From: Ruegeria sp. ANG-R
GTDB taxonomy: Bacteria; Pseudomonadota; Alphaproteobacteria; Rhodobacterales; Rhodobacteraceae
Direction: 5' to 3'
Assembly (NCBI RefSeq): GCF_000813985.1
Contig: NZ_JWLJ01000001.1
Coordinates: 1,166,453 to 1,230,452, forward strand
DNA length: 64,000 nt
Positions 54,101-63,738 of the stretch are shown here, piece by piece; the stretch's first letter is position 1; each line of letters starts with the position of its first letter. Below the pieces are notes generated by a model that worked only from the letters and a program-made list of their open reading frames with translations, ran no database searches and had not been told where the DNA came from. The position numbers and the translations under genes were made by a program.

Positions 54101-54715
54101 TTATGCGACACCCTCTCGCCGTCCGCTCACCAGACGGACCGGGGTGCCATCGGAAAGATACAAACGCTCCCACACGATTTGCCCGGCACTGATCCTGATC
54201 CGGTCGTGCACAGCCTCGGAAGTCAGAAATGCTTTGGGCGCTGGTGTGTGCAAATCCCACCAGCCTTCCTGCTGAAGCTCACCCTCGGCGTGCCGGATCT
54301 CATCGGTCGCAAACTGCCAGAGCGACACGCCCAGCAACGCCCGCCGAGAGGTTTTCCAATCGCGCGCCCGGTTGGCCGAATATGCAAGGCAGGTATGGCT
54401 GGCTTCTTCAACAAGGTGGAGGCATTCGGATGAATTCACCACCAAACGCTTTAGCGCAGAATCCTGCACCCTGACCGGACCGAGTGCCGCAAACACCGCT
54501 TGTTGAACATGTGCAGAAGGTGTTTGACCGCCAGTCTCCCAGCGTGAAACCGTGGCCTGATCGACCTCCAACAGATCGGCAAGGGCGGATTGCTTCAATC
54601 CGACCGACCGGCGCAGCCTCCTCAGCCGCTTCCCGAAAGCCGGGAAGCCAATGGAAACGGCTTTGGTCTTCGCATTCCTTGCGGTCATTGAGGCAAATCC
54701 CGCTGTTTCAATCAC
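54101..54715 (-). CDS. XRE-family helix-turn-helix protein with PAS-like C-terminus
   Basis: A 204-residue DNA-binding protein. The XRE helix-turn-helix spans about 28-80 (LKQSALADLLEVDQATVSRWETGGQ, in short ADLLEVDQATVSRWE). The remaining 120 residues have a PAS-like rhythm, with SHTCLAYSANRARDWKTSRRALLGVSL (in short LAYSANRARDWKTSRR) as the likely core helix region. A small-molecule sensor is inferred. The GTG at 54715 overlaps the ntrX stop (GTGA). An ATG at 54688, giving MTARNAK, is an alternative. It probably controls the MFS gene that follows. Confidence 0.85.
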   Translation of the reverse strand: MIETAGFASMTARNAKTKAVSIGFPAFGKRLRRLRRSVGLKQSALADLLEVDQATVSRWETGGQTPSAHVQQAVFAALGPVRVQDSALKRLVVNSSECLHLVEEASHTCLAYSANRARDWKTSRRALLGVSLWQFATDEIRHAEGELQQEGWWDLHTPAPKAFLTSEAVHDRIRISAGQIVWERLYLSDGTPVRLVSGRREGVA

Positions 54716-56121
54716 TCAGCGGGCTCGGGCTCATCAATCTGCGCCACGCGTGCGCCTGACTTGTTCGAGGTCACAACCCCCAAGGACTTGAGCTTGCGAT
54801 GCAATGCGCTGCGCTCCATGCCGACAAAGCTGGCAGTGCGGCTGATATTGCCGCCAAACCGGTTAATCTGGGTCAGCAGATACTCACGTTCGAAGGCTTC
54901 ACGCGCCTCACGCAGTGGCAACGTCGCCAAGGCACCAGACAGAACCACACGCCCGGATTCATCCGCTTTTTCTTCTTCATTGGGCAGCTCGCGGGCCTCG
55001 ATCGGGCCCGTGCTGTCCCCTAGGATCAGCACCCGCTCGATCAGGTTCTTAAGCTGGCGCACATTGCCCGGCCACGTCATCGTCTGCAGCAGGGCCACGG
55101 CCTCATCGGAAAGCTCGCGCACCGGCAAACCCTGAGATTCGTTGCACATTTCGATAAAGTGCTGCGCCAGAACCGGAATATCCTCGCGCCGCTCTTCCAG
55201 TGAAGGGACTGCAATCGGCACCACGTTCAGCCGATGATACAGCTCTTCGCGGAAGCGATCAGCGGCGATTTCCTGTTCAAGATCGCGGTTGGTCGAAGAG
55301 ATGACACGCAGATCAACCCTTACCTTGTCCGAACCGCCGACGCGCTGGAACTGCTGATCGACCAATACGCGCAGAATCTTGGATTGCGTGCCCAGCGGCA
55401 TGTCAGCGACTTCATCGAAATAGACCACGCCTCCGTGAGCTTCTTCCAGCAGGCCCGATTCGATCCCGCGCTCGGAGGATTCACGACCGAACAGAACCTC
55501 TTCGACCCGTTCCGGCTCGATCCCGGCACAGTTCACGGTGACAAACGGCGCATTGGCCCGGTTGGAGTGCGCATGGATATAGCGCGCGGCGATCTCCTTG
55601 CCGGACCCCGCCGGACCGCTGAGCATGACGCGCCCATTGGATTTGGTCACCTTGTCCAACTGCCCCTGCATCGCCCGGAATGAGGCCGACTTGCCGATCA
55701 TATCCGAACAGCTGACCTCCTGCCGTTTCAACGAGGCGTTCTCGCGACGCAGGCGCGAGGTTTCCATCGCGCGGCGGATCACAACCATCAACTGGTCAAT
55801 ATTAAAGGGCTTCTCGATAAAGTCGTAGGCGCCCTGTTTGATCGCTGCCACCGCAATCTCGATATTGCCGTGGCCCGAAATGATCACCACCGGCACATCC
55901 GGGTTATCCCGCTTTACCGCTTTCAGGATATCGATCCCGTCCATTCGGCTGTCTTTCAGCCAGATATCGAGGATCAACAACCCCGGAGGTTCGGCGTTGA
56001 TCGACGACATGCACTCATCCGAGTTTGCCGCCAGCCGGGTGGAATAGCCTTCGTCCTCCAGAATGTCGGACACCAATTCGCGAATATCGCGTTCGTCATC
56101 TACGATCAGAATGTCGCTCAT
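54712..56121 (-). CDS. ntrX: Response regulator NtrX (AAA+ activator without GAFTGA loop)
   Basis: A 469-residue regulator with an N-terminal receiver domain (Asp52 as phospho-acceptor in LLILDIWL), a central AAA+ domain and a C-terminal Fis-type helix-turn-helix (TASFVGMERSALHRKLKSLG). Walker A is GPAGSGKE and Walker B is VVYFDEV. The GAFTGA loop expected after LFG is missing: the segment reads LFGRESSERGIESG. Classical sigma-54 contact is therefore unlikely. It overlaps ntrY (ATGA) and is its cognate partner in nitrogen, redox and envelope control. Confidence 0.96.
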   Translation of the reverse strand: MSDILIVDDERDIRELVSDILEDEGYSTRLAANSDECMSSINAEPPGLLILDIWLKDSRMDGIDILKAVKRDNPDVPVVIISGHGNIEIAVAAIKQGAYDFIEKPFNIDQLMVVIRRAMETSRLRRENASLKRQEVSCSDMIGKSASFRAMQGQLDKVTKSNGRVMLSGPAGSGKEIAARYIHAHSNRANAPFVTVNCAGIEPERVEEVLFGRESSERGIESGLLEEAHGGVVYFDEVADMPLGTQSKILRVLVDQQFQRVGGSDKVRVDLRVISSTNRDLEQEIAADRFREELYHRLNVVPIAVPSLEERREDIPVLAQHFIEMCNESQGLPVRELSDEAVALLQTMTWPGNVRQLKNLIERVLILGDSTGPIEARELPNEEEKADESGRVVLSGALATLPLREAREAFEREYLLTQINRFGGNISRTASFVGMERSALHRKLKSLGVVTSNKSGARVAQIDEPEPAE

Positions 56122-58406
56122 CTTTGGCCTGCTTTCAGTTTGTTTGTTTTAATCGCCTGTTTTTCCGGCGCATTTGTCGGGCCGCCTGAGGCCCCGGGGA
56201 GACGTATGACAGCCATCGCACCGTAATGGTCCTGTCCGTCAAATGTGGGCGCGTCTTCCAATGTCAGCGCTCCGCCATGTTCTTCGATAATCTTCTTGAC
56301 GATGGGCAGGCCCAGACCGGTGCCCTCGTCGCGGGTGGTTACATAGGGTTCGAACAGCCGCGCCCGGTCTTCGGGTAAGCCGATACCATTGTCCGCAATG
56401 GTAATTTGCGTTCCCGCATCGTCGCTGGAGACAGCGACCTTGATCTGAGGCTTCAGATTGTCCGGTGCGCCCTTTTCTTTCAGCGTTTCAATGGCCTCGC
56501 CTGCGTTCTTGATCAGGTTGGTCAACGCCTGACTCAACATGGTCGCGTCCACATCAGCCTGAATGGGTTGTTCCGGCAAGTCCGCATCGATCTGAACCTC
56601 GGGCTGACCCGCCTGCTGCAGCAGAACGGCTTCGCGTACCAACTTGACGATGTTCTCTTCGCGCCGTTCCGGTTCCGGCATCCGCGCGAACTTTGAGAAT
56701 TCATCCACAATCCGCCGCAGATCATTGGTCTGCCGCACGATCACGTCCGTCATGGACTCAAGGCTATCGCAATCCTCCTCGTCCAGCTTGCGCGAGAACT
56801 TGCGCTTGATCCGCTCGGCGCTCAGCTGGATCGGAGTCAGCGGGTTTTTGATCTCATGCGCAATACGGCGGGCAACGTCGCCCCACGCCGCCATGCGCTG
56901 TGCACTGACCAGATCGGTCACGTCATCAAAGGCGACCACATAGCCTTCAAGCCCGCCGTCTTCACCACGCCGGATCGCCATGCGCACCAGCAGGTTCTCC
57001 AACTGACCCTTGCGGGTGACTTTCACCTCGCCCTGAACCGCCTCTTGCCCGCTATCCTTGAGTGTCTCGAACAACGGCAGGAACTCGGGCACCGCAATGC
57101 CGATGGCCACATGCCGTTCGCCGCCGGACCAGCCGAGCAGGCGTTCGGCAGACCGGTTTACAAAGGTCACGCAACCCTCTGAATCGACACCGACAACCCC
57201 CGATGTGACCGAGCTCAGCACCGAATCGAACAGCCGCCGCCGACGTTCGATGTGGCGCGTGTTCTCAAGCAGCGTGTCGCGCTGCCCTTTCAACTGCCGG
57301 GTCATCTGATTGAAGTATCTGCCCAGCATTGCGATCTCGTCATCGCTGGCCTCTTCGATGACCTGAACGCTCAGGTCACCGGCGCCAACCCGTTGCGCCG
57401 CCGTCGTCAGACGCCCGACGGGGCGTGAGAGACGCTCGGCAAACCACATGCCCAACGACATCGCGGCCAGAATTAGGATCACCGCGAAGCCAAGGTAAAG
57501 CAGGCCGAATTCGAACAGCACCCTGCCCCGCTCACTTTCCAGCTGGCGATAGAACTGGGCGGTTTCCTTGGTCTCATCTAGCAATGTCAGAAGCTGCCCG
57601 TCCACCTCGCGGCTGACATAAAGATACCGATCCAGATAAGCCTTCAACGGAACAAGCGCGCGGAACTCGCTGTTCTCCCAATCGGCAATGATGGCCACGC
57701 CCTGATCGTTGGCTTCGATCATTTCTTCGGGCGTGGGCGCTTCGTAGTCGAACAGGTAGGACCGATCACCGCGTGAACGGATTTCCGCGCTGCCATCGAT
57801 CACGTAAGCCTCGCGCAGGCCGCGCTGAATCTGCGCCTGCCCCTGTGCCAGAACCTCTCGCAGTTCGGCATCCGAGATATAATAATCCAGTGAGCGCGCG
57901 TTATCGAGGAAGCGTGCCAGAACAACCGCATCCTGCGTCAGACCTTGCCGGTGCTCCTGTTCATAGGCTTCGGCAGCCGTCAGCGACGAGCCGACAACCT
58001 GCCTCACCCGGTCCGAAAACCAGCCTTCAAGGCCGATATTCACGGTCAGCCCGGCGAAGATCGCCACCGTTACGGTCGGCACCAGAGCCAACAGCGTAAA
58101 CGCGCCGATCAGGCGCAGGTGAAGACGCGACCCCGCCGATTTCGCGCGCCGGGCTGCGATCAGACTGCCCAGCTGCCCCAAAACAAGCGCTGCCACAACC
58201 AGCACATAAACCAAGTCGGCCAACAGAATCAGCCTTAAGGTCGGCGCCGCCGTGCCAAGATCGAAGGGACCGATGACGAGATAGGTCGCAAGCGCCAGTA
58301 TCGGGCCTAGAACAACGAGCCCCAATGTACTGAAATTACGCATCCTCCGGGACTTGCGCCACCGGTTGATCGATAGGATCGGCCCGTTCTGTGCCCGGGT
58401 TGCCAC
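56118..58406 (-). CDS. ntrY: Sensor histidine kinase NtrY
   Basis: A 762-residue membrane kinase. Hydrophobic segments are near residues 24-48, 60-83, 95-120 and 305-328, with a periplasmic loop of about 180 residues between the last two. A HAMP domain follows, then a PAS domain (VVGVDSEGCVTFVNRSAERLLGW, in short VTFVNRSAERLLG) and the H box [18 protein letters not shown]. The ATPase part shows NLIKNAGEAIE, IADNGIGLP and GTGLGLPIV. It starts with GTG at 58406 with GAGGG 6 bases upstream. It is paired with ntrX by an ATGA overlap and lies 99 bases after ntrC. Confidence 0.96.
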   Translation of the reverse strand: MATRAQNGPILSINRWRKSRRMRNFSTLGLVVLGPILALATYLVIGPFDLGTAAPTLRLILLADLVYVLVVAALVLGQLGSLIAARRAKSAGSRLHLRLIGAFTLLALVPTVTVAIFAGLTVNIGLEGWFSDRVRQVVGSSLTAAEAYEQEHRQGLTQDAVVLARFLDNARSLDYYISDAELREVLAQGQAQIQRGLREAYVIDGSAEIRSRGDRSYLFDYEAPTPEEMIEANDQGVAIIADWENSEFRALVPLKAYLDRYLYVSREVDGQLLTLLDETKETAQFYRQLESERGRVLFEFGLLYLGFAVILILAAMSLGMWFAERLSRPVGRLTTAAQRVGAGDLSVQVIEEASDDEIAMLGRYFNQMTRQLKGQRDTLLENTRHIERRRRLFDSVLSSVTSGVVGVDSEGCVTFVNRSAERLLGWSGGERHVAIGIAVPEFLPLFETLKDSGQEAVQGEVKVTRKGQLENLLVRMAIRRGEDGGLEGYVVAFDDVTDLVSAQRMAAWGDVARRIAHEIKNPLTPIQLSAERIKRKFSRKLDEEDCDSLESMTDVIVRQTNDLRRIVDEFSKFARMPEPERREENIVKLVREAVLLQQAGQPEVQIDADLPEQPIQADVDATMLSQALTNLIKNAGEAIETLKEKGAPDNLKPQIKVAVSSDDAGTQITIADNGIGLPEDRARLFEPYVTTRDEGTGLGLPIVKKIIEEHGGALTLEDAPTFDGQDHYGAMAVIRLPGASGGPTNAPEKQAIKTNKLKAGQR

Positions 58407-58427
58407 CGTCTGCCCTCATTCTGATGT

Positions 58428-58490
58428 GTCGCTTGCGCGACTTACCGCCATATGTCGTGGTCGTTCCCGGGTGCGAACCCGAATGCCACG
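58428..58490 (-). other. Hairpins in the ntrC-ntrY intercistronic spacer
   Basis: An outer stem CGTGG/CCACG (58456-58460 with 58486-58490) encloses CGGGT/ACCCG (58468-58472 with 58477-58481). A second hairpin GTCGC/GCGAC (58428-58432 with 58437-58441) has a four-base loop. No T run follows, so these are more likely mRNA stability or processing structures than terminators. Confidence 0.45.
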
Positions 58491-58505
58491 GTTTGTGTGG
58501 CGATA

Positions 58506-59873
58506 TTACATCAGTTTGCGGCGACGTGTCACCTGAATATCGAGGTCGGTGATCTTTTTCCGCAGCGTATTCCGGTTAATCCCCAGAAGATCGGCACATT
58601 TTGCCTGATTTCCGCCGGTCGCATCCAGCGCGATTTCGATCAGTGGCGCCTCGACCTCGCGCAGAATACGCTGATACAGGCCCGGCGGCGGCAGGATATT
58701 ACCGTGCAGATCGAAATAGCGCCGCAGGTGGCGACCGACCGAGGCAGACAACTTCTCGCGCTCACCGTCGCCCAGAACCGGTTCAGCCTCGGGCTGGCTG
58801 CCCAGAACCATCTCAACTTCGGTGCGCGAGATTTCGTCAGAGCGGCTGGTCAGGCTGAGACGGCGGATCGCGTTTTCAAGCTGGCGCACGTTCCCGGGCC
58901 AGGAATAACGGCGCACCAACTCGACCGCCTCGGGGCTCAGGCGGCGCTGTGTTCCGCTCTCTCTTTCTTCCCGTGCCAGAAAGTGATCGGTCAGCAGGGT
59001 GATATCATCGACGCGTTCGCGCAGAGCAGGAACATGGATCGTTGCGCCACAGAGGCGGTAATACAGGTCCTGACGTACCCGGCCGCTCTCCATCGCGTCG
59101 GTCAGGTCCGATTGGCTGGTGGCCATGAAGCGCGGAACGTGATCGCCCGGCGTATCCATCATACGCACGATACGGGCCTGAATCTCATCATCGATATCGG
59201 CGATTTCATCGATCAACAGCGTCCCGCCTCGAACCCGCGCCATGACGCGCGCGGGTCCTTCCAAATCGCGCAGGTCGACAGCTGTTGCGGTCACGAACGG
59301 TAACGTCCGACGGTCCGAAAAATCATGAATTGCCCGGGCGATCAGAGACTTTCCCGTGCCACTTTCCCCCGAGATCATCACGGACAGGTCGGTGTTCATC
59401 ACCCGCGCCACAAGACGATACAACGCCTGCATCACCGGAGTACGCCCGACCAGCGGCAACTCGTCGGGCCGTTCGCTGATGGCTTCGGCAGGCTCGGCCA
59501 GGGCACGCTGTTTCTGGTCCAGCGCGCGGGCGGTTCGCTTCATCAGATCAGGCAGGTCGAAAGGCTTCGGAAGATAGTCATAGGCATCCGCCTCAGCCGC
59601 CTGAATGGCTGTCATGATGGTATTCTGGGCCGAGATCACGATGACGGGCAAGCCGGGACGGTCCTGCGCAATCTTGGGCAGCATCTCAAGCCCGTTCCCG
59701 TCCGGCATCACCACGTCCGAGATCACGACATCGCCCTTTCCCTCGGCCACCCAGCGCATCAGCGTGGTCAGTGACGAGGTCGCATGTACCTTGCACCCTG
59801 CCCGCGTCAGCGCCTGCGTCAGAACCGTGCGGATCGTGCGGTCATCATCGGCAACCAGAACTGTGCCATCCAT
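58506..59873 (-). CDS. ntrC: Nitrogen regulation response regulator NtrC (no GAFTGA loop)
   Basis: A 455-residue regulator. The receiver domain has Asp53 ([13 protein letters not shown]). The AAA+ core has Walker A GESGTGKS and Walker [14 protein letters not shown]. The Fis-type helix-turn-helix is near the C-terminus ([19 protein letters not shown]). Between the Walker motifs, where sigma-54 activators carry GAFTGA, it reads [18 protein letters not shown] and the loop is absent. Rhodobacter capsulatus NtrC has the same deletion and activates sigma-70 polymerase, so the same is expected here. ATG 59873 overlaps the ntrB stop (TGATG). Confidence 0.96.
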   Translation of the reverse strand: MDGTVLVADDDRTIRTVLTQALTRAGCKVHATSSLTTLMRWVAEGKGDVVISDVVMPDGNGLEMLPKIAQDRPGLPVIVISAQNTIMTAIQAAEADAYDYLPKPFDLPDLMKRTARALDQKQRALAEPAEAISERPDELPLVGRTPVMQALYRLVARVMNTDLSVMISGESGTGKSLIARAIHDFSDRRTLPFVTATAVDLRDLEGPARVMARVRGGTLLIDEIADIDDEIQARIVRMMDTPGDHVPRFMATSQSDLTDAMESGRVRQDLYYRLCGATIHVPALRERVDDITLLTDHFLAREERESGTQRRLSPEAVELVRRYSWPGNVRQLENAIRRLSLTSRSDEISRTEVEMVLGSQPEAEPVLGDGEREKLSASVGRHLRRYFDLHGNILPPPGLYQRILREVEAPLIEIALDATGGNQAKCADLLGINRNTLRKKITDLDIQVTRRRKLM

Positions 59874-60952
59874 CAGATGCTCTCCTTTTCATAGGCGTCT
59901 TGCGGCGCACGCCGCAGGGACAGGCGGAATACGGTGCGTCCGGGTACGGACTCTGCCGAAATCCAGCCGTCGTGGTCGGATATGATTTTGCTGACCAGCG
60001 CCAGCCCGAGCCCGGTGCCGTTTTCCCTGCCCGACACGAAGGGGTCAAAAATATCGCTGCGGATGTTCTCGGGCAGGCCCGGTCCGTCATCGATGATCTC
60101 AATCTGCAGGGGCAGCGAATGCCCCGAACCATCGCTTCGCCGCAGCCGGAACGAGTGCTCGAAATAGGTGCGCAAACGGATCGTACCGCTACCATCGGCG
60201 GCCTCCGATGCGTTTTTGAGCAGGTTCAGCACCACCTGCAGGAACTGATCCGGGTCACCATAAGCCAGCGGCAGCGAGGGGTCGTAATCCTCGATAATCG
60301 TCATATGCGCGCCGAAGCCCAGCAGTGCCGAGCGGCGCGCTCGGTCCAGTACGTCGTGGATATTGACGGGCTTGAAATCGGGTTGTGACAGGTTTCCGAA
60401 TTGCTCCACCTGTTCGAGCAGCTTCACGATGCGACGGCTTTCGGCGACGATAAGGTCTGTCAGTTCAAGGTCTTGCTGCGAAATATTCATACTCAGAAGC
60501 TGCGCGGCGCCTGTAATCCCGGCCAGAGGATTCTTGATCTCATGCGCCAGCATTTCGGCCATCCCGATCGCCGATTGCGCCGCTGATTTCACCGTGTTGC
60601 CCCGCGTCATCCGGCCCGCCAGTTCCCGCGGTGAGATGATCATGATCATCGAGCCCGGATGGCCGACCAGCGGTGCGATCTGCAATGCACATTGCAAGGG
60701 CGCGCGATTGCCCGAGCCGATATCCACGTCGTTCACGAACAAGGGCGTCCCCTGTCGACGTGCGCGCAGGAACGCCTCTTCCAGCGGCGCATCAACCGCG
60801 ATCTGATCCCAGACCGGGTGCCCCATGACCGCTTTGCGGGAAGCGTTCAGAAACCCCTCGCCCGACGAGTTCACATCGGAAATCCGATCCTCGGCATCAA
60901 TGATGAAGGCCGGCACGGGCAGCGAGGTCCAGATGCTCTGGTCCGAGGTCAT
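59873..60952 (-). CDS. ntrB: Nitrogen regulation sensor kinase NtrB
   Basis: A 359-residue soluble kinase/phosphatase controlled by PII protein. The N-terminal PAS domain (about 10-110) leads to phospho-acceptor His137 in [16 protein letters not shown]. The ATPase domain has [22 protein letters not shown] and [13 protein letters not shown]. There are no TM segments, as expected. It overlaps dusB upstream by ATGA and ntrC downstream by one base, forming the dusB-ntrB-ntrC operon typical of the group. Confidence 0.96.
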   Translation of the reverse strand: MTSDQSIWTSLPVPAFIIDAEDRISDVNSSGEGFLNASRKAVMGHPVWDQIAVDAPLEEAFLRARRQGTPLFVNDVDIGSGNRAPLQCALQIAPLVGHPGSMIMIISPRELAGRMTRGNTVKSAAQSAIGMAEMLAHEIKNPLAGITGAAQLLSMNISQQDLELTDLIVAESRRIVKLLEQVEQFGNLSQPDFKPVNIHDVLDRARRSALLGFGAHMTIIEDYDPSLPLAYGDPDQFLQVVLNLLKNASEAADGSGTIRLRTYFEHSFRLRRSDGSGHSLPLQIEIIDDGPGLPENIRSDIFDPFVSGRENGTGLGLALVSKIISDHDGWISAESVPGRTVFRLSLRRAPQDAYEKESI

Positions 60953-61932
60953 GCCGCCGCCTCCGCCGAGACATTCAGGGCGTCGCCCAACAGCCGCAAC
61001 ACCTCATCTGTGTCGCGTGACGTCAGGACAGCGCGGCGCAAGGTCGGTGATGTACCTGCCTCATCCATGTACCAGCCCAGATGTTTACGCGCGACGCGCA
61101 AGCCCAAGTCGGTGCCGTAGAACTCAAGCATCGCCTGATAGTGCCCGCGCACCATATCGATCAGGGCGCTGCCAGTCGGCACTTCAGGCGCCTCGCTTCC
61201 ATACAGGTCATGGCAAATCTGCGCCAGCAACCAAGGCTTGCCCTGCGCGCCCCGGCCCACCATCACGCCGTCGGCGCCGGATTGATCCAAAGCAGTCATT
61301 GCCGCATCGGTGTCAACGATATCGCCGTTTGCGATGACGGGGATCGAAACCGCTTCTTTCACTGCCCTGATCGCCCGCCAATCAGCGTGCCCCTTGTAGA
61401 ACTGGCAACGCGTTCGACCGTGGATCGTGACCATCTGGATACCGGCGTCCTGTGCACGCCGCGCAACGTCAGGCGCGTTCAGCAAGCTGTCATCCCAGCC
61501 CAGCCGCGTTTTGAGTGTCACCGGAACATCAACCGCACCGACCACCGCCTCGATCAACATCAACGCGTGGTCCGGTGTCTTCAAAAGCGCCGAACCGGAA
61601 TAACCGTTCGTCACCTTCTTCGCGGGGCACCCCATGTTGATATCGATCACACGCGCGCCCCTGTCGGCAACCTGCCGGGCGGCTTCGGCCATCCAGTGCG
61701 CTTCGCGTCCGGCAAGCTGTACAGCGGTGTTTTCCACATCGGCCGATAGCTCGGCCCGTTCGCGTACGCCGGGTTTGGCCTGAACCATCTCCTGACTGGC
61801 GACCATCTCGCTCACCACCATGCCCGCGCCAAAGCGCATCACCAGATCGCGGAAGGGCCTGTCGGTGATTCCAGCCATGGGCGCCAGCAGCACCGGGGGA
61901 GTCAGTTGTTTCTCGGCAAGACGCTGGGTCAA
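60949..61932 (-). CDS. dusB: tRNA-dihydrouridine synthase (DusB/NifR3 type)
   Basis: A 327-residue FMN enzyme reducing uridine in tRNA D loops. It shows LLAPMAGITDRPFRDLVMRFGA (in short LAPMAGITDRPFR), INMGCPAKKVTNGYSGSALL with the catalytic Cys, VTIHGRTRCQFYKGHADW (in short HGRTRCQFYKG) and VIANGDIVDTDAA. The start is unusual: the frame has no ATG near the family N-terminus. TTG 61932 has AAGGA 9 bases upstream and gives a normal length, whereas a TTG at 62007 would add 25 atypical residues. It is the first gene of the ntr operon (nifR3 in older naming). Confidence 0.95.
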   Translation of the reverse strand: MTQRLAEKQLTPPVLLAPMAGITDRPFRDLVMRFGAGMVVSEMVASQEMVQAKPGVRERAELSADVENTAVQLAGREAHWMAEAARQVADRGARVIDINMGCPAKKVTNGYSGSALLKTPDHALMLIEAVVGAVDVPVTLKTRLGWDDSLLNAPDVARRAQDAGIQMVTIHGRTRCQFYKGHADWRAIRAVKEAVSIPVIANGDIVDTDAAMTALDQSGADGVMVGRGAQGKPWLLAQICHDLYGSEAPEVPTGSALIDMVRGHYQAMLEFYGTDLGLRVARKHLGWYMDEAGTSPTLRRAVLTSRDTDEVLRLLGDALNVSAEAAA

Positions 61933-62113
61933 TGTGCCTAATCCTTGAGCATTTGTGGGTCTGATATCGAAATTGCCGCATATGAACAACAAAACAGCGC
62001 CAATCAAGCCTGCAAAATCACCACATGCTTAATTTTTAGGCATATTGACGCGGGTGATTGCCTCTGCATTCACCGCCCCCTAAACATTGGCTCAATCAGG
62101 AGAACACTCGCCA

Positions 62114-63244
62114 ATGACCACCGCCGCCATCATCGTCGCCGCAGGGCGCGGCCAACGCGCTGGAGGTGGTACGCCCAAGCAATGGCGTGCACTTGCCGGC
62201 CGACGCGTCGCTGACTGGACAATTGACCGGTTCCGGGACCTCGTTGAGCACCTTGTCCTCGTGCTTTCGCCCGAAGACGCAGCGGCTTGGGAAGAATTCG
62301 GCTCTTCCGGGATGATTCTCGCCAAAGGTGGCGTGGACCGCGCGGGTTCGGTGCGCAACGGTCTCAAGGCATTGGAGGGGTATGGCATTGAGAAGGTGCT
62401 AATTCACGATGTCGCCCGTCCCTGCGTCAGCACCCGGATCATCTCCGACACGCTTACTATGCTCGATACCCATGCCGCCGCGGCGCCGGGACTGGCGGTT
62501 ACGGATGCACTTTGGACCGGGAACCATGACCTAGTGACCGGAACACAGGATCGCGCGGGGCTTTACGCCGCGCAGACGCCTCAAGGATTCCGATACGACG
62601 CCATTACCGTGGCACATGATGCGCATCCCGGAGGAGCCGCTGATGATGTCGAGGTTGCCCGTGCCGCCGGGATCGAGGTGGCGATCATTCCGGGCGACGC
62701 AGATAATATCAAAATCACCCGCCCCGAAGATTTTGACCGGGCGGAACGCATAATGGGAATGAACATGGATGTAAGGCTGGGCAACGGCTACGACGTGCAC
62801 CGATTTGGTCACGGTGATCACGTGATACTGTGCGGTGTGAAGGTGCCACATGATCGCGGATTGCAAGGGCACTCAGACGCCGACGTCGGTATGCACGCAG
62901 TCACCGACGCAATTTATGGTGCGTTGGCGCAAGGCGATATCGGCCAGCATTTCCCGCCCTCAGACCCGCAATGGAAAGGCGCGGCCAGCGAGATTTTTCT
63001 GCGTCACGCAGTCGAGTTGGCGGAGCAGATGGGCTATCGCATTTCAAATGTGGATTGCACTCTGGTCTGCGAGTTCCCAAAAATCGGCCCTCATGCCTCT
63101 GCAATGCGCGACGAGATGGCCCGGATCATGGGCCTGCGCGCCGATCGGGTTTCGGTCAAAGCTACAACGTCCGAGCGATTGGGTTTCACCGGGCGTAGCG
63201 AAGGTATTGCGTCGCTCGCGACCGCCTGTCTGGTGGCGTCATGA
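62114..63244 (+). CDS. ispDF: Bifunctional IspDF (MEP cytidylyltransferase / MECDP synthase)
   Basis: A 376-residue fusion carrying two steps of the MEP isoprenoid pathway. IspD (about 1-220) starts [19 protein letters not shown], the CTP-binding loop, and has [11 protein letters not shown] and [10 protein letters not shown]. IspF (about 221-376) starts [11 protein letters not shown] with the metal-binding Asp and His, then [23 protein letters not shown] (in short [15 protein letters not shown]) and [15 protein letters not shown]. The fusion is usual in Rhodobacterales. ATG 62114 has AGGAGA 10 bases upstream; an in-frame TTG at 62087 is less likely. It is divergent from dusB across 181 bases. 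Confidence 0.97.
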   Translation: MTTAAIIVAAGRGQRAGGGTPKQWRALAGRRVADWTIDRFRDLVEHLVLVLSPEDAAAWEEFGSSGMILAKGGVDRAGSVRNGLKALEGYGIEKVLIHDVARPCVSTRIISDTLTMLDTHAAAAPGLAVTDALWTGNHDLVTGTQDRAGLYAAQTPQGFRYDAITVAHDAHPGGAADDVEVARAAGIEVAIIPGDADNIKITRPEDFDRAERIMGMNMDVRLGNGYDVHRFGHGDHVILCGVKVPHDRGLQGHSDADVGMHAVTDAIYGALAQGDIGQHFPPSDPQWKGAASEIFLRHAVELAEQMGYRISNVDCTLVCEFPKIGPHASAMRDEMARIMGLRADRVSVKATTSERLGFTGRSEGIASLATACLVAS

Positions 63245-63738
63245 ACGCGGCGCGTCTGATTGGAACCGTTGGTGGTGTCGGCTATCTGCGTCCGGCGCCC
63301 GGCACTTGGGGGTCACTGGCAGCGCTGCCCCTTGCGTGGCTGTTGCATGTGATCGGGGGGTTCCCTCTTCTCTTTATCGCCACCGTCGGGGCCTTTGTCG
63401 CCGGGCTCTGGGCGACGCGGGTCATGACCTCTGGTCAGGAGGACCATGACCCGTCGGAAATCGTGATCGACGAAGTCGCAGGCCAGTTCATCGCTATCTG
63501 GGCGATTTCTTATCCGTCGTGGTCGCACGGGATCGAGATTACGGCTCTCTGGCCCGGATGGATCGCTGCATTTGTCCTGTTCCGCCTGTTCGACATCACC
63601 AAACCCGGACCGGTCGGTTGGGCCGACAGGCGCGGTGATCCGATGGGCGTCATGCTGGACGACGTGATCGCCGGTCTCTTTGCTGCGATCGGCGTCATCG
63701 CCCTCGCGGGTCTGGCACATGGGGTGATGGGACTATGA
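63241..63738 (+). CDS. pgpA: Phosphatidylglycerophosphatase A
   Basis: A 165-residue membrane phosphatase that makes phosphatidylglycerol. It shows [18 protein letters not shown] near the N-terminus, the [11 protein letters not shown] active-site region with acidic metal ligands, and [16 protein letters not shown] with DDVIAGL after it. About four hydrophobic segments are present. It overlaps ispDF (ATGA) and cinA (ATGA), so three genes are translationally coupled. Confidence 0.95.
   Translation: MNAARLIGTVGGVGYLRPAPGTWGSLAALPLAWLLHVIGGFPLLFIATVGAFVAGLWATRVMTSGQEDHDPSEIVIDEVAGQFIAIWAISYPSWSHGIEITALWPGWIAAFVLFRLFDITKPGPVGWADRRGDPMGVMLDDVIAGLFAAIGVIALAGLAHGVMGL

Noticed and set aside
62045-62073. 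TTGACG as a -35 box for ispDF
   Set aside because: The hexamer is good, but nothing like a -10 lies 16-18 bases downstream.
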